Below, one piece after another: positions 21,770-31,474 of a DNA stretch of 64,000 nt (positions are counted from its first letter, which is position 1; each line of letters begins with the position of its first letter). The position numbers and the translations under genes are program-made. The stretch is from Mesorhabditis belari (lineage: Eukaryota > Nematoda > Chromadorea > Rhabditida > Rhabditidae): positions 1-64,000 of the forward strand of contig CAUEEP010000088.1 in NCBI GenBank assembly GCA_958450365.1, read 5' to 3'. The notes under the pieces are model-generated. The model did not search any database. It was not told where the DNA came from and saw only the letters and a list, made by a program, of their open reading frames with translations.

Positions 21770-22026
21770 TGCACACCCTTATTGATTCTGAGAGCAGATG
21801 TGAAATTTTCAAAACGAAGGCAAAATGTGACTTCAATTAGGTTCGCTTTGCTTTGGGCATTCTTCATTTTCACACTCTTGTTGATTCTGAGGACAGCTCT
21901 GGAATTTTCCAACCGAAGGCAAAACATGACTCCAATTACGTTCGCGCTGCTTTGCTTTGGGCATTTTCCTCGCCTTTAGCCCTCCAATCATCCAAATACA
22001 TAACTTTTTCCCTAACAAAAAAATTG
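21770..22026 (+). repeat. 5' flank of F-box copy G
   Basis: Contains the flank motif twice in tandem (TTATTGATTCTGAGAGCAGATG at about 21778 and TTGTTGATTCTGAGGACAGC at about 21880), like the flank of copy B. Confidence 0.6.
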
Positions 22027-23040
22027 ATGACTTTCCAAAGTTTCCCCTCTTTGCCGTCTCTTCTCAAAACAGGGATTCTGCATAAATTGAAGGTGTTAGA
22101 GGCACATCAATTGCTGAAAGTGAATCACGATCTGCGCTCATTCGTCCTATTTTGCGGACCAATCCTGTCAAATTCATGGGGTCTCCAAGTGATGCTGTAT
22201 AACGCGCAAATAAATGAGGACAACGGACGAATTGTGGCAAGTGCGTTTGGCATTTATTTATCTCAAGAGAACATTTTGCTTTCTTCCTTGAGCGGCCTGA
22301 CCTCGTACCGTGTAAGTGATGACACCGTCCGAGTGAATCCCCCTCACGGGCGACTTTTTCGAAAGCTCGCACATTACGCCGATTTGAAAATACGTTGTGT
22401 TGGTGAAAGCAAGATGATTTCCCCAAAATTTGATGTCCAAAAGTTTTTGCCGCTTAATAAGGCTTTGAAACGCGTAGACTTCGAATTCAATAGAGATTCA
22501 AGCGTCACTCGCTCGCTTCTCTCAATGTATAATGCGACCCAAGTCTGCAAAAGCGTGACAATCACTTTTCGACATGGCAATCGTGCCGTTTCTGGTGACG
22601 TTAATCGTGAAGTTCTGCGATTTATGGAAAATAGCTGGGCGCTCTGTGAGCGTCTCTGTTTGGACTCTCTTCCTTTTGTACCTATCAAAGCAAAGCCTTT
22701 GTTAAAGAAGGAAAATGTGCGGCTCAAACTAAGACACGATAATTGGGAGAGTTTCGTGGATTGTGTGAAATTCTTCGTGAGGAGCAATCGTTCCAATCGT
22801 TTCAATGCTTATCCTTTCACTGAATTTCGTGGGGATCAAGTGAGCAGTGGGGATCTGAGATACGAGCAACTAACTGCTATCTTTTTTCAAGCTCACATTC
22901 CACTGGTTAAGAAGGAAGTATTTTGGCATTCTTTATTTTCCTTTCGCGAGATTCTTTACTTTCATCGGCCTCCATACGCTTTTCACTATCGAATTAGCAC
23001 CGTCCAATCTCACTGTAAGCTAGAGAGACGCTTCGATTGA
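22027..23040 (+). CDS. F-box family protein, copy G (337 aa)
   Basis: Intact single-exon gene. ATG 22027 is chosen by family alignment although the frame stays open upstream to 21853. F-box-like N-terminus (LPSLLKTGILHKLKVLEAHQ). The variable block is the shortest in the family (GIYLSQENILLSSLSGLTSY) and lacks the YHS-type segment. It has an extra SNR repeat in FVRSNRSNRFNAY. Conserved blocks as in copy E. The inverted relative at 6263-7257 is a frameshifted version of the same subtype. AATAAA at 23381-23386. Role as an SCF adaptor is inferred from the F-box only. Confidence 0.85.
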   Translation: MTFQSFPSLPSLLKTGILHKLKVLEAHQLLKVNHDLRSFVLFCGPILSNSWGLQVMLYNAQINEDNGRIVASAFGIYLSQENILLSSLSGLTSYRVSDDTVRVNPPHGRLFRKLAHYADLKIRCVGESKMISPKFDVQKFLPLNKALKRVDFEFNRDSSVTRSLLSMYNATQVCKSVTITFRHGNRAVSGDVNREVLRFMENSWALCERLCLDSLPFVPIKAKPLLKKENVRLKLRHDNWESFVDCVKFFVRSNRSNRFNAYPFTEFRGDQVSSGDLRYEQLTAIFFQAHIPLVKKEVFWHSLFSFREILYFHRPPYAFHYRISTVQSHCKLERRFD

Positions 23041-23525
23041 TCGTCAGGTTTTTTAATTTCATGATATGTTACTCATTTTTTCAGGTTTTTTCTTTCAACC
23101 TTTTCTCATTGTCTTACGTTTGATGTGTTACACGCTTTTCATTGTCAAATTAACACCTCCAACGATCCGTATGAACTAGAGAAATACTTTTTTGACTCAC
23201 CAAGTTGTGTGATTTTATGGTATATGTCTCATTTTCTCAACTTAGCTCATTTCAGCCTTTTCTGATTCTCTTATTTTCCTTTTCTGATTCTCTGATTCTC
23301 GGATTTAACATCTAGATTAGGTAGTTTATTCGCTTCGAAATGTTTGCCTCTTTAAGACCAAAAACGTGATATATGTGACGAATAAATACAATGGTTTTTT
23401 TTAGATCTCTAACCCAGAAAAAGTGATGCGTCAAAAACCTCGCAAGGTTTTTCGAGGATTACCATTGTAAAATTGAAAACTCTGTACCGAATTCCTTCAT
23501 TTTGCTTTTTTTCAGGTTTATTCCA
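23041..23525 (+). repeat. F-box 3' flank of copy G
   Basis: Includes GGTAGTTTATTCGCTTCGAA, poly(A) signal and the CCTCGCAAGGTTTTTCGAGG palindrome. From 23072 on it is identical to the flank after copy K (from 40586), the left edge of the large duplication. Confidence 0.6.
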
Positions 23526-24863
23526 TAGTAATAATTCATAGACAGGACTCTACTGCTGAACTTTTTGAAAACTATTATTTTTAATGCATTTATCTATAAA
23601 CCCAGAGGACATAAATTTGGAAACTTTTAAAAACAACTCTAAATAATGACGTAAAAAACCATTAAACTTCTAAATTAAAACAAAAACAAACAAATCAATT
23701 CAATATTTTGTGGAAGATCCTTTAGAATCAATGATAGTCTGGCACCGAGCGCTCATCGAAGCGACCAAGTTGTCGATGGTTGTTGTTTGAATTTCCAGCC
23801 ATTTCTTAGCCAAAGGCTCGAATTTTTCCTTAAGATTATGGCTCTGAACGCCTGACAGACTCTCTCCAGAACTTCCTATAGATGTTCAATATGGTTTAAA
23901 TCAGAACTCTGGCTCGGCCATTCCATAAAATAATTCCTTCCTTCTGAAACCAGTCCTTTACAAGCCGCGAAGTATGTTTGTCCTGTTGAAAAAGAAAGTT
24001 GGAAGGTATCAACTGGAGGGCACTCAACTGGAGGTAAGCTTATGTTTCGATAAAATGTCCAAGCAAGCACGTTTGTCTATAATTCCATCAGTGCATTTTA
24101 ATGGGATCATTCCATAAGCTGAAATATACCATGAGATATACCATTGTTGGGCCGTCCAATATCGATGCCCTTCTGTGAATTTGCTCCGAAGCTTGCGAAT
24201 CTTTGCAGAGATCAGTGGCTTATGAGCAGGGCGTCGACCAAAAAATCCAAATCCGCGTAAACGACGTTGTACTGTCTTTGAACTAATTTCCTTTTTGACT
24301 TTATCAGGCAAATCCGCGTAAATCTCGAGCGATGACTTCTTTGGATCAGCCTTTGAACGAGTTTTCATCTGCAAACCATCTCGTTTTGTCGTCTTTTTGT
24401 GTTTTCCCGTATGCTTATAAACATTTGCTGTTCCAGTTCGAGCGTTTCTTTTTAAAATTTTTGATACAGTACTCTTTGAAAGGCCAAGAGATCGAGCGAT
24501 AAATGTCTGCTTCTGCCTATTTTGGTGCATCCATACAACATCTTCGCGTTTCTCTGTTGAAGTCTCTCTCTTGCTGCCCATCTATAAAAAAGTTAAAATA
24601 ATTAGTAGAGGTTTAAAAAGATAAAAATAGAACAAAAAAGTAATATACTTGAGATTTTTTGAAATTTTCCAAATTTATGTCCTCTGGGTTTATAGATAAA
24701 TGCATTAAAAATAATAGTTTTCAAAAAATTCAGAAATTCTGTCTATGGATTATTACGTACTTTTTATGGCTACATATTTTCGCTAGTAAACATAACGTAT
24801 CAGATTTTACTAAGAAAATTTTTTTAGAAAAAACAAAAGTTTCCAAAATTATGTCCGCGACTG
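23526..24863 (-). mobile_element. Tc1-like transposon with IR/DR ends, left end truncated
   Basis: The right tip reads (inverted) CAGTCGCGGACATAATTTTG and is followed by TA at 24864-24865. An inner direct repeat AGGACATAAATTTGGAAAC occurs at both sides (about 23605 and 24665), showing the long IR/DR arm. The left arm lacks its outer part and starts about 23526. A broken transposase lies on the minus strand. The same element is duplicated at about 41040-42377. Confidence 0.8.
23710..24581 (-). pseudogene. Tc1-like transposase, internally deleted
   Basis: The start MGSKRETSTEKREDVVWMHQ at 24581 gives an intact DNA-binding half: helix-turn-helix FIARSLGLSKSTVSKILKRN and a second helix set near KVKKEISSKTVQRRL. 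After GHRYWTAQQW the first-aspartate segment is missing and the frame rejoins at ISAYGMIPLKCTDGIIDKRA. The second-aspartate region (FQQDKHTSRLVKDW) and the third region (WPSQSSDLNHIEHL, 23900-23880) lie in different frames. The element is non-autonomous, but the intact DNA-binding half could still bind transposon ends. Confidence 0.8.
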
Positions 24864-24865
24864 TA

Positions 24866-25589
24866 TTCAAAAATCCCCCCCCCCCCCCCCCTTGTATCTC
24901 CATAAAAATATTTATTTCATTAGATATAAAAGTGCGCCCACTTTTTGATCGGCTACGGAGGTGGTTACTGGGACACATTTCAGATCGGATATCTGTCGGG
25001 TTACGGTTACGGTATGCTTTATGGCACAAAGACAAAGATATGGCACAAAGTTCTAAGATTCTTACAAATTATTGTAGTTGACCCAATTTCCTAATCATAA
25101 GACGCGTTGAACTGTTTACCGCTGAGAAAAACTTGAAAGACGGCTATGAACAGATCTGATTGTGGCAGACTTGATTGGATCGGCTAAGGTCAATAAAGAG
25201 AAAAAGAAAGGGAAACGAGTATCAACTCATGGGAAAAGAGGCATGCAAAATACTATGTTGCTCAAAAGCTACTTGATTTTCAAGAAGACTTAAAAAAACT
25301 CTCTTGATGAACGTCTTGATGTGGCCATATCGGAGGGAATTTCAGCACTCAAAGGAAAAAGTATTCAACTAATTGAATTCAGTATTTGCAAATCTTTGAT
25401 GGTTTTCTCCAGGACTAGCTTCAATTTTGCCCTAGTCTGACTTGCCTGAATCGTCGAAAGTTCTTCATGACCAGCGTGTAAGAAAAGTTGCGGTTCCAAA
25501 TGGATCTTTGGGTAAGAGTCCAGTCGATCATTTAAAATCTTCATGTTGTTACATTCATATATGTTAACTCCCTTGTTTCATTTTTTCAA
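24866..25589. other. no recognised gene
   Basis: Begins with a 17-base C-run (24875-24891). 24920-24985 resembles 228-300 of the window. The rest is unassigned and duplicated at 42378-43092. Confidence 0.4.
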
Positions 25590-25778
25590 ATTTTGAAATT
25601 AACAAACGTGCCCGCGATTTGCCGACTCCTATTAATTCTGAGAGCAGATCTGGAATTTTCAAAGAGAAGGCAAAATAGGACTTCAATTACGTTCGCGCCG
25701 CTTTGCTTCGGGCATTTTCCTCGCCTTCAGCCCTCCAATCATCCAAATACATAACTTTTTGCCTAACAAAAGAAATTG
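25590..25778 (+). repeat. 5' flank of F-box copy H
   Basis: Family 5' flank (TTTGAAATTAACAAACGTGC, TTCTGAGAGCAGATCTGGAA, CAGCCCTCCAATCATCCAAA). The duplicated version is 43093-43281; a close relative precedes copy O. Confidence 0.6.
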
Positions 25779-26813
25779 ATGACTTTCCAAAGCTTCCCTT
25801 CTTTGCCGTCTCTTCTCAAAACACGGATTCTGCATAAATTGAAGGTGTTTGAGGCACATCAATTGCTGAAAGTGAATCACGATCTGCGCTCATTCGTCCT
25901 ATTTTGCGGGCCAATCCTGTCAAGTTTCGGACGTATTGTAATCCATCTGATGGACGCGAAAATAGATGAGGACAACGGACGAATTGTGGCAAGATCGATT
26001 GCAATTTATATCTCATATCACAATAGCTCACAAGAAGATAAGTTTCAGCTTTTTTTCCGGGGCGACCTGAGTATGTACGAACGAGTTACAGGCTGGGTGC
26101 GAGTGAATCCCCTTCACGGGCGACTTTTTCGAAAGCTCGCACATTTAGCGAATTTGGAAATATACTGTTTTGATGGAAACAATACGAGTGGCCCAAAATT
26201 TGATGTCCAGAAGTTTTTGCCACTCAATAAGGCTTTGGAACACATAGCCTTCGATTTCCGCTTCAATAGCGATTCAAGCGTCAATCGCTCGCTTCTCTCA
26301 ATGTATAATTCGATCCAAGAGTGCGGAAGGGTTAGAATCTCTCTTCCACGTGGCAATCGTGATGTTTCTGGTGACCTTAATCGTGAGTTTTTGCGATTTA
26401 TGGAGAATCGCTGGGCGCGCTGTGAGTGTCTCTCTTTGAACTTTCTTCCTTTTGAACTTATCAAAGAAAAGCTTTTATTAATGAAAGAAAATGTGCGGCT
26501 CACATTAGGGCATGATAATTTGGAGAGTTTCGTGGATTGTGCGAAATTCTTCGTGAGGAGCAATCGTTTCAATGCTTATCTTCACATTGAACTCTATGAG
26601 AGTCAAGTGACGTGGGCGGATCCGAGATATGAGCAGCTCACCTCTATCTTGCTTCAGGCTCACATTCCGCTTGTTAAGAAGGAAGTATGTGAGGCGGGTT
26701 GGGACAAGATCCTTTACTTTCATCGCCCTCCACTCGCTTTTCAGTATCAAATTCACGCCTTCGGAACACAGCATCAATTGAAAAAAGTTTTTTTTGACCA
26801 CCAAGTTGTGTAA
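25779..26813 (+). CDS. F-box family protein, copy H (344 aa)
   Basis: Intact single-exon gene, ATG 25779. F-box-like N-terminus as in the other copies. The variable block is SYHNSSQEDKFQLFFRGDLS. This subtype has a longer linker (LNKALEHIAFDFRFNSDSSV), ECGRVRISLPRGNRDVSG, TWADPRYEQLTSI in place of RSGDLRYEQLTSI, and a long tail ending LKKVFFDHQVV. The twin at 43282 differs at two residues that I can see (A/T in RSIAIY and L/R in ENVRLTLG). Copy O (62300) belongs to the same subtype. AATAAA at 26954-26959. Confidence 0.85.
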   Translation: MTFQSFPSLPSLLKTRILHKLKVFEAHQLLKVNHDLRSFVLFCGPILSSFGRIVIHLMDAKIDEDNGRIVARSIAIYISYHNSSQEDKFQLFFRGDLSMYERVTGWVRVNPLHGRLFRKLAHLANLEIYCFDGNNTSGPKFDVQKFLPLNKALEHIAFDFRFNSDSSVNRSLLSMYNSIQECGRVRISLPRGNRDVSGDLNREFLRFMENRWARCECLSLNFLPFELIKEKLLLMKENVRLTLGHDNLESFVDCAKFFVRSNRFNAYLHIELYESQVTWADPRYEQLTSILLQAHIPLVKKEVCEAGWDKILYFHRPPLAFQYQIHAFGTQHQLKKVFFDHQVV

Positions 26814-27270
26814 TTTCATGTTATTTTTCTCGTTTTCTCAGGTTTTTCCTTTCAACCTTTGCTGATTATCATACGATTTAAGATCTAGATTAGGTAGTTT
26901 ATTCGCTGCTAAATGTTAGTCTCCTTAAGAGATAAATGTGTTTATATGTGACGAATAAATACTGTAGAATACAATGAAATGTTGCGCTATTGGTATAATA
27001 TATCAAACTCTCCTTAAAGAGTGTCAACTTACACTACAGTCAAATCTTACACGATCGGGGTGATCGAGAAGAAAAACCCTCCAAAAACAAATCATTTTAC
27101 ACTGAAAAAAAGCCAAAATCCGATCTGCAACTTTCAGATTCGAATCCTGAATCAACCGTTCGCTTGATTCCTTTACTCCACTTGATTTTTGGTCTCGAAT
27201 CTTGGTTCTGGAAATTACAATTGTTTTTTTAGATCTCTAACCCACAAAAAGTTATTATGAACATTTCTGA
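26814..27270 (+). repeat. F-box 3' flank of copy H
   Basis: Complete family 3' flank including GGTAGTTTATTCGCTGCTAA, poly(A) signal, AACTCTCCTTAAAGAGTGTC and the TTAGATCTCTAACCCACAAA stretch. Confidence 0.6.
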
Positions 27271-27470
27271 TATTTTTTCCTTGTTCGTTTTGGTCCAAAT
27301 ATATTGTTTGTAGTTGAATTGCTGACATTTGGAATTAAAAAAGATATCCGTGATTTGCAGACGCCTATTGATTTGACCTTATTGAGAGCAGATGTGAAAC
27401 TCTGAAAGAGAAGGCAAAATATGACCCCAATGACGTTCAGGCTGCTTTGCGATGATGTGAAATGTTCAAT
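27271..27470 (+). repeat. orphan F-box 5' flank
   Basis: Matches the upstream flank (GAATTGCTGACATTTGGAAT, TTATTGAGAGCAGATGTGAA, GAGAAGGCAAAATATGACCC) but stops at about 27455 with no coding copy behind it. Also at 44770-44960 in the duplicate. Confidence 0.6.
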
Positions 27471-28645
27471 GATGGGTAAATGAAAAAAACGGAAAATTGA
27501 TTTGGATTTGCCTTAAAATCCTTATCTCGTAGCCAATTATGAATGGGGTGATCGTTCAGTTATCATCAATGATACCAAACACTTGATGATTGGACGCGGA
27601 GACCCACTCATTCATAACTGAAATTCATAATCGGCTTCGAAGGTACAGGCGATTTTGAACGAAACGTTGTAGCGCCCGGAATTTTTAACCTAAACTCGCA
27701 AATTTGGTACCAATCGACGCTGAATTTAACTCACTACAAAATGATATAATATTGTCCCTATACATTAAAGGGTTGACCTACTAGAAAAGTTTGCCAAAAG
27801 ATTTCATTCATAATCGGCTACGACGCATAAACCTAGTAAGTGAGGTGACTTTTGAACTTTTGTCGAAGCGATATCTTTATATTTTGCCCGAGAATGCTTC
27901 GAACTTTAATTAATTCGACACTGCAAGATTTTATGAAACAAAAATGGAAAATTTACCAATTTGAAAATGGAGAAACTTCTTTCTTTGCATACCTAGAGGC
28001 TGCTGATTACTGATGGTTGATAAATGATTTAAAAGAAAGCATTTGTGAAGTATCCAGTGGGGTGCGAATTTAGCCTAACTTCAACCTATGATTTTGACAT
28101 ACACCCCGCCGGATACTCCACAAGCGCCAAAAGAAATAAGTGACGCTTACTTTGAGATACCATAAGAGTCGCTCAATGAATTCCACATCAAAGCTATTCT
28201 GGCGTGCCTCCCCTCCCCTGTTTTCAGAAGTGCGTATAAGCCTTCTTGATGATCCAGTTGTTTTGGCAAGTTGTCTGAATTTGACCCGTGATGGTAAATT
28301 AAAGTGGTGAAACTTTCGATTCGGATCGAGTATTTCCTTTGCCGATTGTGCCGCAATTGCTTCAGCTTTGATAGCCTCTCGGTTGTAGTAGTTGTAGAAT
28401 CATTTAAAGTTGCGATGATTTCTTAATTTCTATTTTGCAAACGTCCGTATGAGAAAATAAAAAAACTCGACATCACACGCTTCACAAATCGTCAAAGGCT
28501 CCGAACACCCAAAACGACTAAATGGGAAAAAGTATGCAAAAAGTGAGGGGAAAAACTTTCCTTTTTTCTATAAAAAGTTGCTTTTTGATTTGAAAAAAAC
28601 CATTCTGATTTCAAGAATCCAGAAAAGTTTGAGAAAAGAAATTAA
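27471..28645. other. no recognised gene; R2-type repeat at 28.0-28.35 kb
   Basis: 27471-28000 shows nothing recognised. 28010-28330 matches parts of R2 (9230-9420 and 35280-35460 inverted): CTTCAACCTATGATTTTGAC, TGATGATCCAGTTGTTTTGG. Minus-strand frames in this repeat (28356-28147) are not conserved enough to call a gene. Confidence 0.4.
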
Positions 28646-28914
28646 ATGAAACTAAGGGATTCAAGCGAATGGTTCCATCAGGATTCGAATCTGAAAGCTG
28701 TAAGTCGGATTTTGGCTTTTGCTGCAAGCTCTCTAGCCCCGAAGACCTCTCCGCGAGACGTTATCAGGCTAGATGAGAGCGCAGGAAACACAAGAGAAAT
28801 AAATGCCTTTTTTCTTGTAGTTTACTTGTATTTGTAGGTTTTGTGTTTGGTAATTTGTAGTTTATTTTCTAATTTACCTTGCTTTGCATTTATTGCACGA
28901 AATTACGATAAAAA
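28646..28914. other. partial palindrome arm and unassigned sequence
   Basis: 28722-28765 carries a diverged half of the palindromic repeat (CTCTCTAGCCCCGAAGACCT followed by CTCCGCGAGACGTTATC). The reading frame through it is not supported otherwise. Duplicate at 46147-46415. Confidence 0.35.
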
Positions 28915-28949
28915 AGTTTATTTCCCGCCCACCCACATCCAAAAAGGAA

Positions 28950-29145
28950 CAAAATCAATAAGTGACGTCGGAGTTGTTTGCGGGGACGTCGTCCTCCTCG
29001 TCACCGTCTTCCGCGTCTTCGTGATCGTCGACCTCCTCGCCGGGAACGACTTGGATTGATTTGGATTGATTTTGATCGATTTTGTTCGATTTCTTATCGA
29101 TTTTGATCCATCTTAATCGATTTTAATCGATTTTCCGGGGACCTC
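28950..29145 (-). other. possible acidic coding exon, unrecognised
   Basis: A GC-rich island in AT-rich surroundings. On the minus strand a frame from about 29115 to a stop at 28960 ends with the acidic tail VVPGEEVDDHEDAEDGDEED, like tails of chromatin or nucleolar proteins. It is preceded by lysine/glutamine-rich codons made from a simple ATCGATTTT-type repeat (29050-29135). No homologue is recognised and the acidic composition alone is weak evidence. Duplicate at 46450-46645. Confidence 0.25.
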
Positions 29146-29154
29146 CGAAATAAT

Positions 29155-29291
29155 ACACCCCCTTGACGTTTCGCCGAGAGGTTATCGGGGCCAGAGAGCA
29201 TGCAGCAACCTTAGGTATCTAAGGCGGGCCTAAGGTTGCTGCATGCTCTCTAGCCCCGAAGACCTCTCGGCGAAACGTCAAGAGGGTGTAG
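29155..29291. repeat. long palindrome (foldback repeat), copy 1
   Basis: Two arms of about 60 bases (29155-29214 and 29230-29291) are near-perfect reverse complements with a loop of about 15 bases. The outer tip reads CACCCCCTTGACGTTTCGCC and the inner part GAGAGCATGCAGCAACCTTA. The right arm also contains CTCTCTAGCCCCGAAGACCT. Other full copies are at 31475-31606 and 46656-46792; half copies at 28722, 46223 and 49446. Confidence 0.85.
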
Positions 29292-29610
29292 TTATAATAA
29301 ATCTATATAATAAGAATAATATAATGATATAATATCATAAATCGTTAGCAATTAGCACAATTTTCATCACATAAAAGTCCTCAATCAAATCATCTCATTT
29401 TACATCTTTTTGAACAATTTTCGATCCATTTTGGTTGATGATTCGTTGAGATTTCGCTCTGATTCGGCTAAATTTGGTTAGTGGAAGAGTCACACTCACA
29501 GTCACACGATCACACTCGATATGAGTCTGGGTTGTACGACTTTCAAAAGCTTTTCAAAACCAAAAACCAAAAAAGCTTTTCAATTTTTCAATGATCTACT
29601 GATAATTCTA
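29292..29610. other. no gene; AT-rich, three copies in window
   Basis: Present again at 46793-47095 and 49537-49800 (CATCACATAAAAGTCCTCAA, GTCACACTCACAGTCACACG). It ends with a run of AAAAGCTTTTC-type short repeats. Confidence 0.4.
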
Positions 29611-29967
29611 CAAAAAATCTAAATATTTCTTTAAATTCTGATATTAGAACTACAGCTTCTTTAGTTGTTCCATTCTTTTTATTTTCTAATGTAAGTTCTT
29701 TATTATTTTTTTCCTTTAATTGATTCATTTGAAAGCTTTCATGCTGTTAAAAAGGTAAACAGCGTAGTTTCTTCAACTAAAAAGATGTTTGAAATAATTA
29801 ATAAAATTCCTTTGCTAAAAAGTAGAATAAATAATATTAATAATTTTTTATCCTTAGAAGAAAGAAACGACATTCAAAAAAATGAAATATTAGATGATAA
29901 CACTGATATAAAAGTATAGAATTGAAAAACGTCTACTTTAAATATCCAAACACAAGTGAAAAAGTTT
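29611..29967 (+). pseudogene. ABC exporter fragment (CydC-like), copy 1
   Basis: Same sequence as 47097-47480 but with one extra T near 29712 and one missing A near 29911, so the frame is broken twice. See the better copy at 47097. Confidence 0.45.
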
Positions 29968-30590
29968 TTGAAAATTAAAATATTTAACCAATATTTATTG
30001 TTTTTCAGCAGATGTTAATTGTTGATAAAACTTTTCTGGCTCACGACTTTTGAGATCTTTGAGTCAGGATTCTGTTCTGAGAAGTCAGGAGAGAATTCTC
30101 TTAAGAAAAATCCAAAAGAAAATCACGAATTAGGCATTGAACGGCTTTGTGAACTTTTAAATTTCGAAGGGAATGACTTTTTTTGAGTACTTTCTATATC
30201 TTTATATGAATTTGTTTTAAAAGTCTCACTTTTGCTTTGACTTTTGCTTTGACTTTAGCTTTAAACCTCTTTCAATTATTCTTTCAATTCTTTTCATTTC
30301 ATTCACCTCTACATTCAAGTCTTTTTCTTCAGTTTTATCGTCATCCAGAATTCTTCTTTAATTAATTGTAAATGTTATTGGTTTTCTTTTTTAAGAGTAT
30401 TACTCCAGTTAAAATTTGTGGAGAGTTAAAATTTGTGGAAGTTATAAGAAAAACATAATTAAATAATACTTTATTTTCATTTCGCATTACTGTAAATGTA
30501 TTACATTGGTCAGTGTACAAAACAAATTGAGCCAAATTTAATCTTAATAATTGGTTGAGCTAAATTTTCAGCTTCCTATAGCCGAAAAGC
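29968..30590. other. AT-rich region with deleted L19-like remnant
   Basis: Corresponds to 47481-48960 of the duplicate with deletions at about 30405, 30497 and 30540. Bases 30400-30500 keep only the middle of the L19-like reading frame (minus), rearranged by a short internal duplication of TTAAAATTTGTGGA. No intact frame. Confidence 0.5.
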
Positions 30591-30599
30591 GAAACTCTA

Positions 30600-31123
30600 T
30601 GAAAAATCAGAGTAAAAAACTGCAGCACTTGGGGGGGGCTATTTCTAGCCCCCAAATCCCCCCAAGCACTCCCCGGTGAGGGAGGGGGTCACCCTGAGCT
30701 ATCTTGGAGGAATCACCCTTACCTCAAGCTCTCAAGCTCAAGCGAAGACGCGCCACCGTCTCAGGGAGCAATTGCCCTGGGTCTCCGAGTTTTAGAGTCT
30801 TTGCTTTGACTGAGCGTTGTTTGAGCTGTGCACCCCTCAGCTTTCTGACAATTCCCTTGGCTTTAAAGTACCCGGGTACTTAGGAGTGCCATTCTCCTTT
30901 ACCTCACGGAGGACATCCGCTACAATGGCGCACGGAGGACATCCGCTGCCGATAGAGGCTCGGTGACTCCTGCTTTTTATGACCCCCTCTAGGGCCATAG
31001 GCGAGAAAATGCGCGTTTGTGGTCGCCTCGACAGTGCAAGTCACCTCGGCTTCAAAAAAAGCGCCTACTGGCACATGGAGACTTTTTCAAATGGTTTAAT
31101 TACCCAAGTTTCCAGAATACGCG
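30600..31123 (+). other. GC-rich block ending in SL1 match, copy 1
   Basis: About 500 bases with much higher GC than the surroundings (CACCGTCTCAGGGAGCAATT, GTCTCCGAGTTTTAGAGTCT, CACGGAGGACATCCGCTGCC), copied at 48965-49437. Bases 31093-31111 are GGTTTAATTACCCAAGTTT, identical to the first 19 of 22 bases of nematode SL1. I do not recognise a 5S rRNA, snRNA or protein gene in the rest. Non-coding RNA origin is possible but unproven. Confidence 0.35.
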
Positions 31124-31474
31124 CGTTTATGTGCGCCGTCGAGGTACAAACAGAATTTCCAAAAAAAACAAATTTTTCAAGAAAACTTGAATATTTTTTT
31201 CTTTTTTAATATTTTGACAATCTTTTTTTTGAATTCCATAAATTTGAGTTCTGGAGTATCTTTTCGCATCAAAACCATGTAAATCGAGGATTTTTAAAAA
31301 AAGTTTGCTTTAAGCCAAAATTAGCACCCGAGACTTTTTTGGCGGTCACGATTCATGGTCGCTTGATAAATCTTGATAAATGATAAATGATAATTTAGCG
31401 ACATTTCGCCAAATGTATATAAAAATAGAGGAAATTATGTGCATTTAACGAAATCGCAATATGTAAAATAAATG
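31124..31474. other. no recognised gene
   Basis: AT-rich sequence; a TTGATAAATCTTGATAAATGAT stretch at 31360-31393 recurs at 31950-31983. Confidence 0.4.

Larger units (their letters stand above)
23072..31123 (+). repeat. large segmental duplication, copy 1
   Basis: Near-identical to 40586-49437 in the same orientation, shifted by about 17.5 kb. It contains a Tc1-like element, F-box copy H, R2 fragments, the long palindrome, the bacterial-like fragments and the SL1 match. The C-run at about 24875 is 17 bases here but 7 in copy 2. This copy lacks several hundred bases around the L19-like sequence (30393-30600 corresponds to about 47897-48960). Confidence 0.9.

Noticed and set aside
26114..26572. 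152-codon minus-strand frame opposite copy H (also 43617-44075, 60158-60613, 22374-22805)
   Set aside because: These are antisense shadows of the F-box genes. They exist wherever the sense strand is conserved and follow its codon pattern.
27120..27160. tRNA-like B box (GATTCGAATCC) in the F-box 3' flank
   Set aside because: No matching A box or cloverleaf at the proper distance. The motif recurs in every flank copy as part of that repeat.
28646..28837. 63-codon frame duplicated at 46147
   Set aside because: It is conserved only because the whole block is duplicated, and it runs through a palindrome arm.
30600..31090. 5S rRNA or snRNA gene in the GC-rich block
   Set aside because: No match to the 5S internal promoter or to U1, U2, U4, U5 or U6 sequences that I can recognise.
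31093..31220. A complete SL RNA gene
   Set aside because: The leader is not followed by GAG and a splice donor at the right place, and I cannot see a convincing Sm site with stems.
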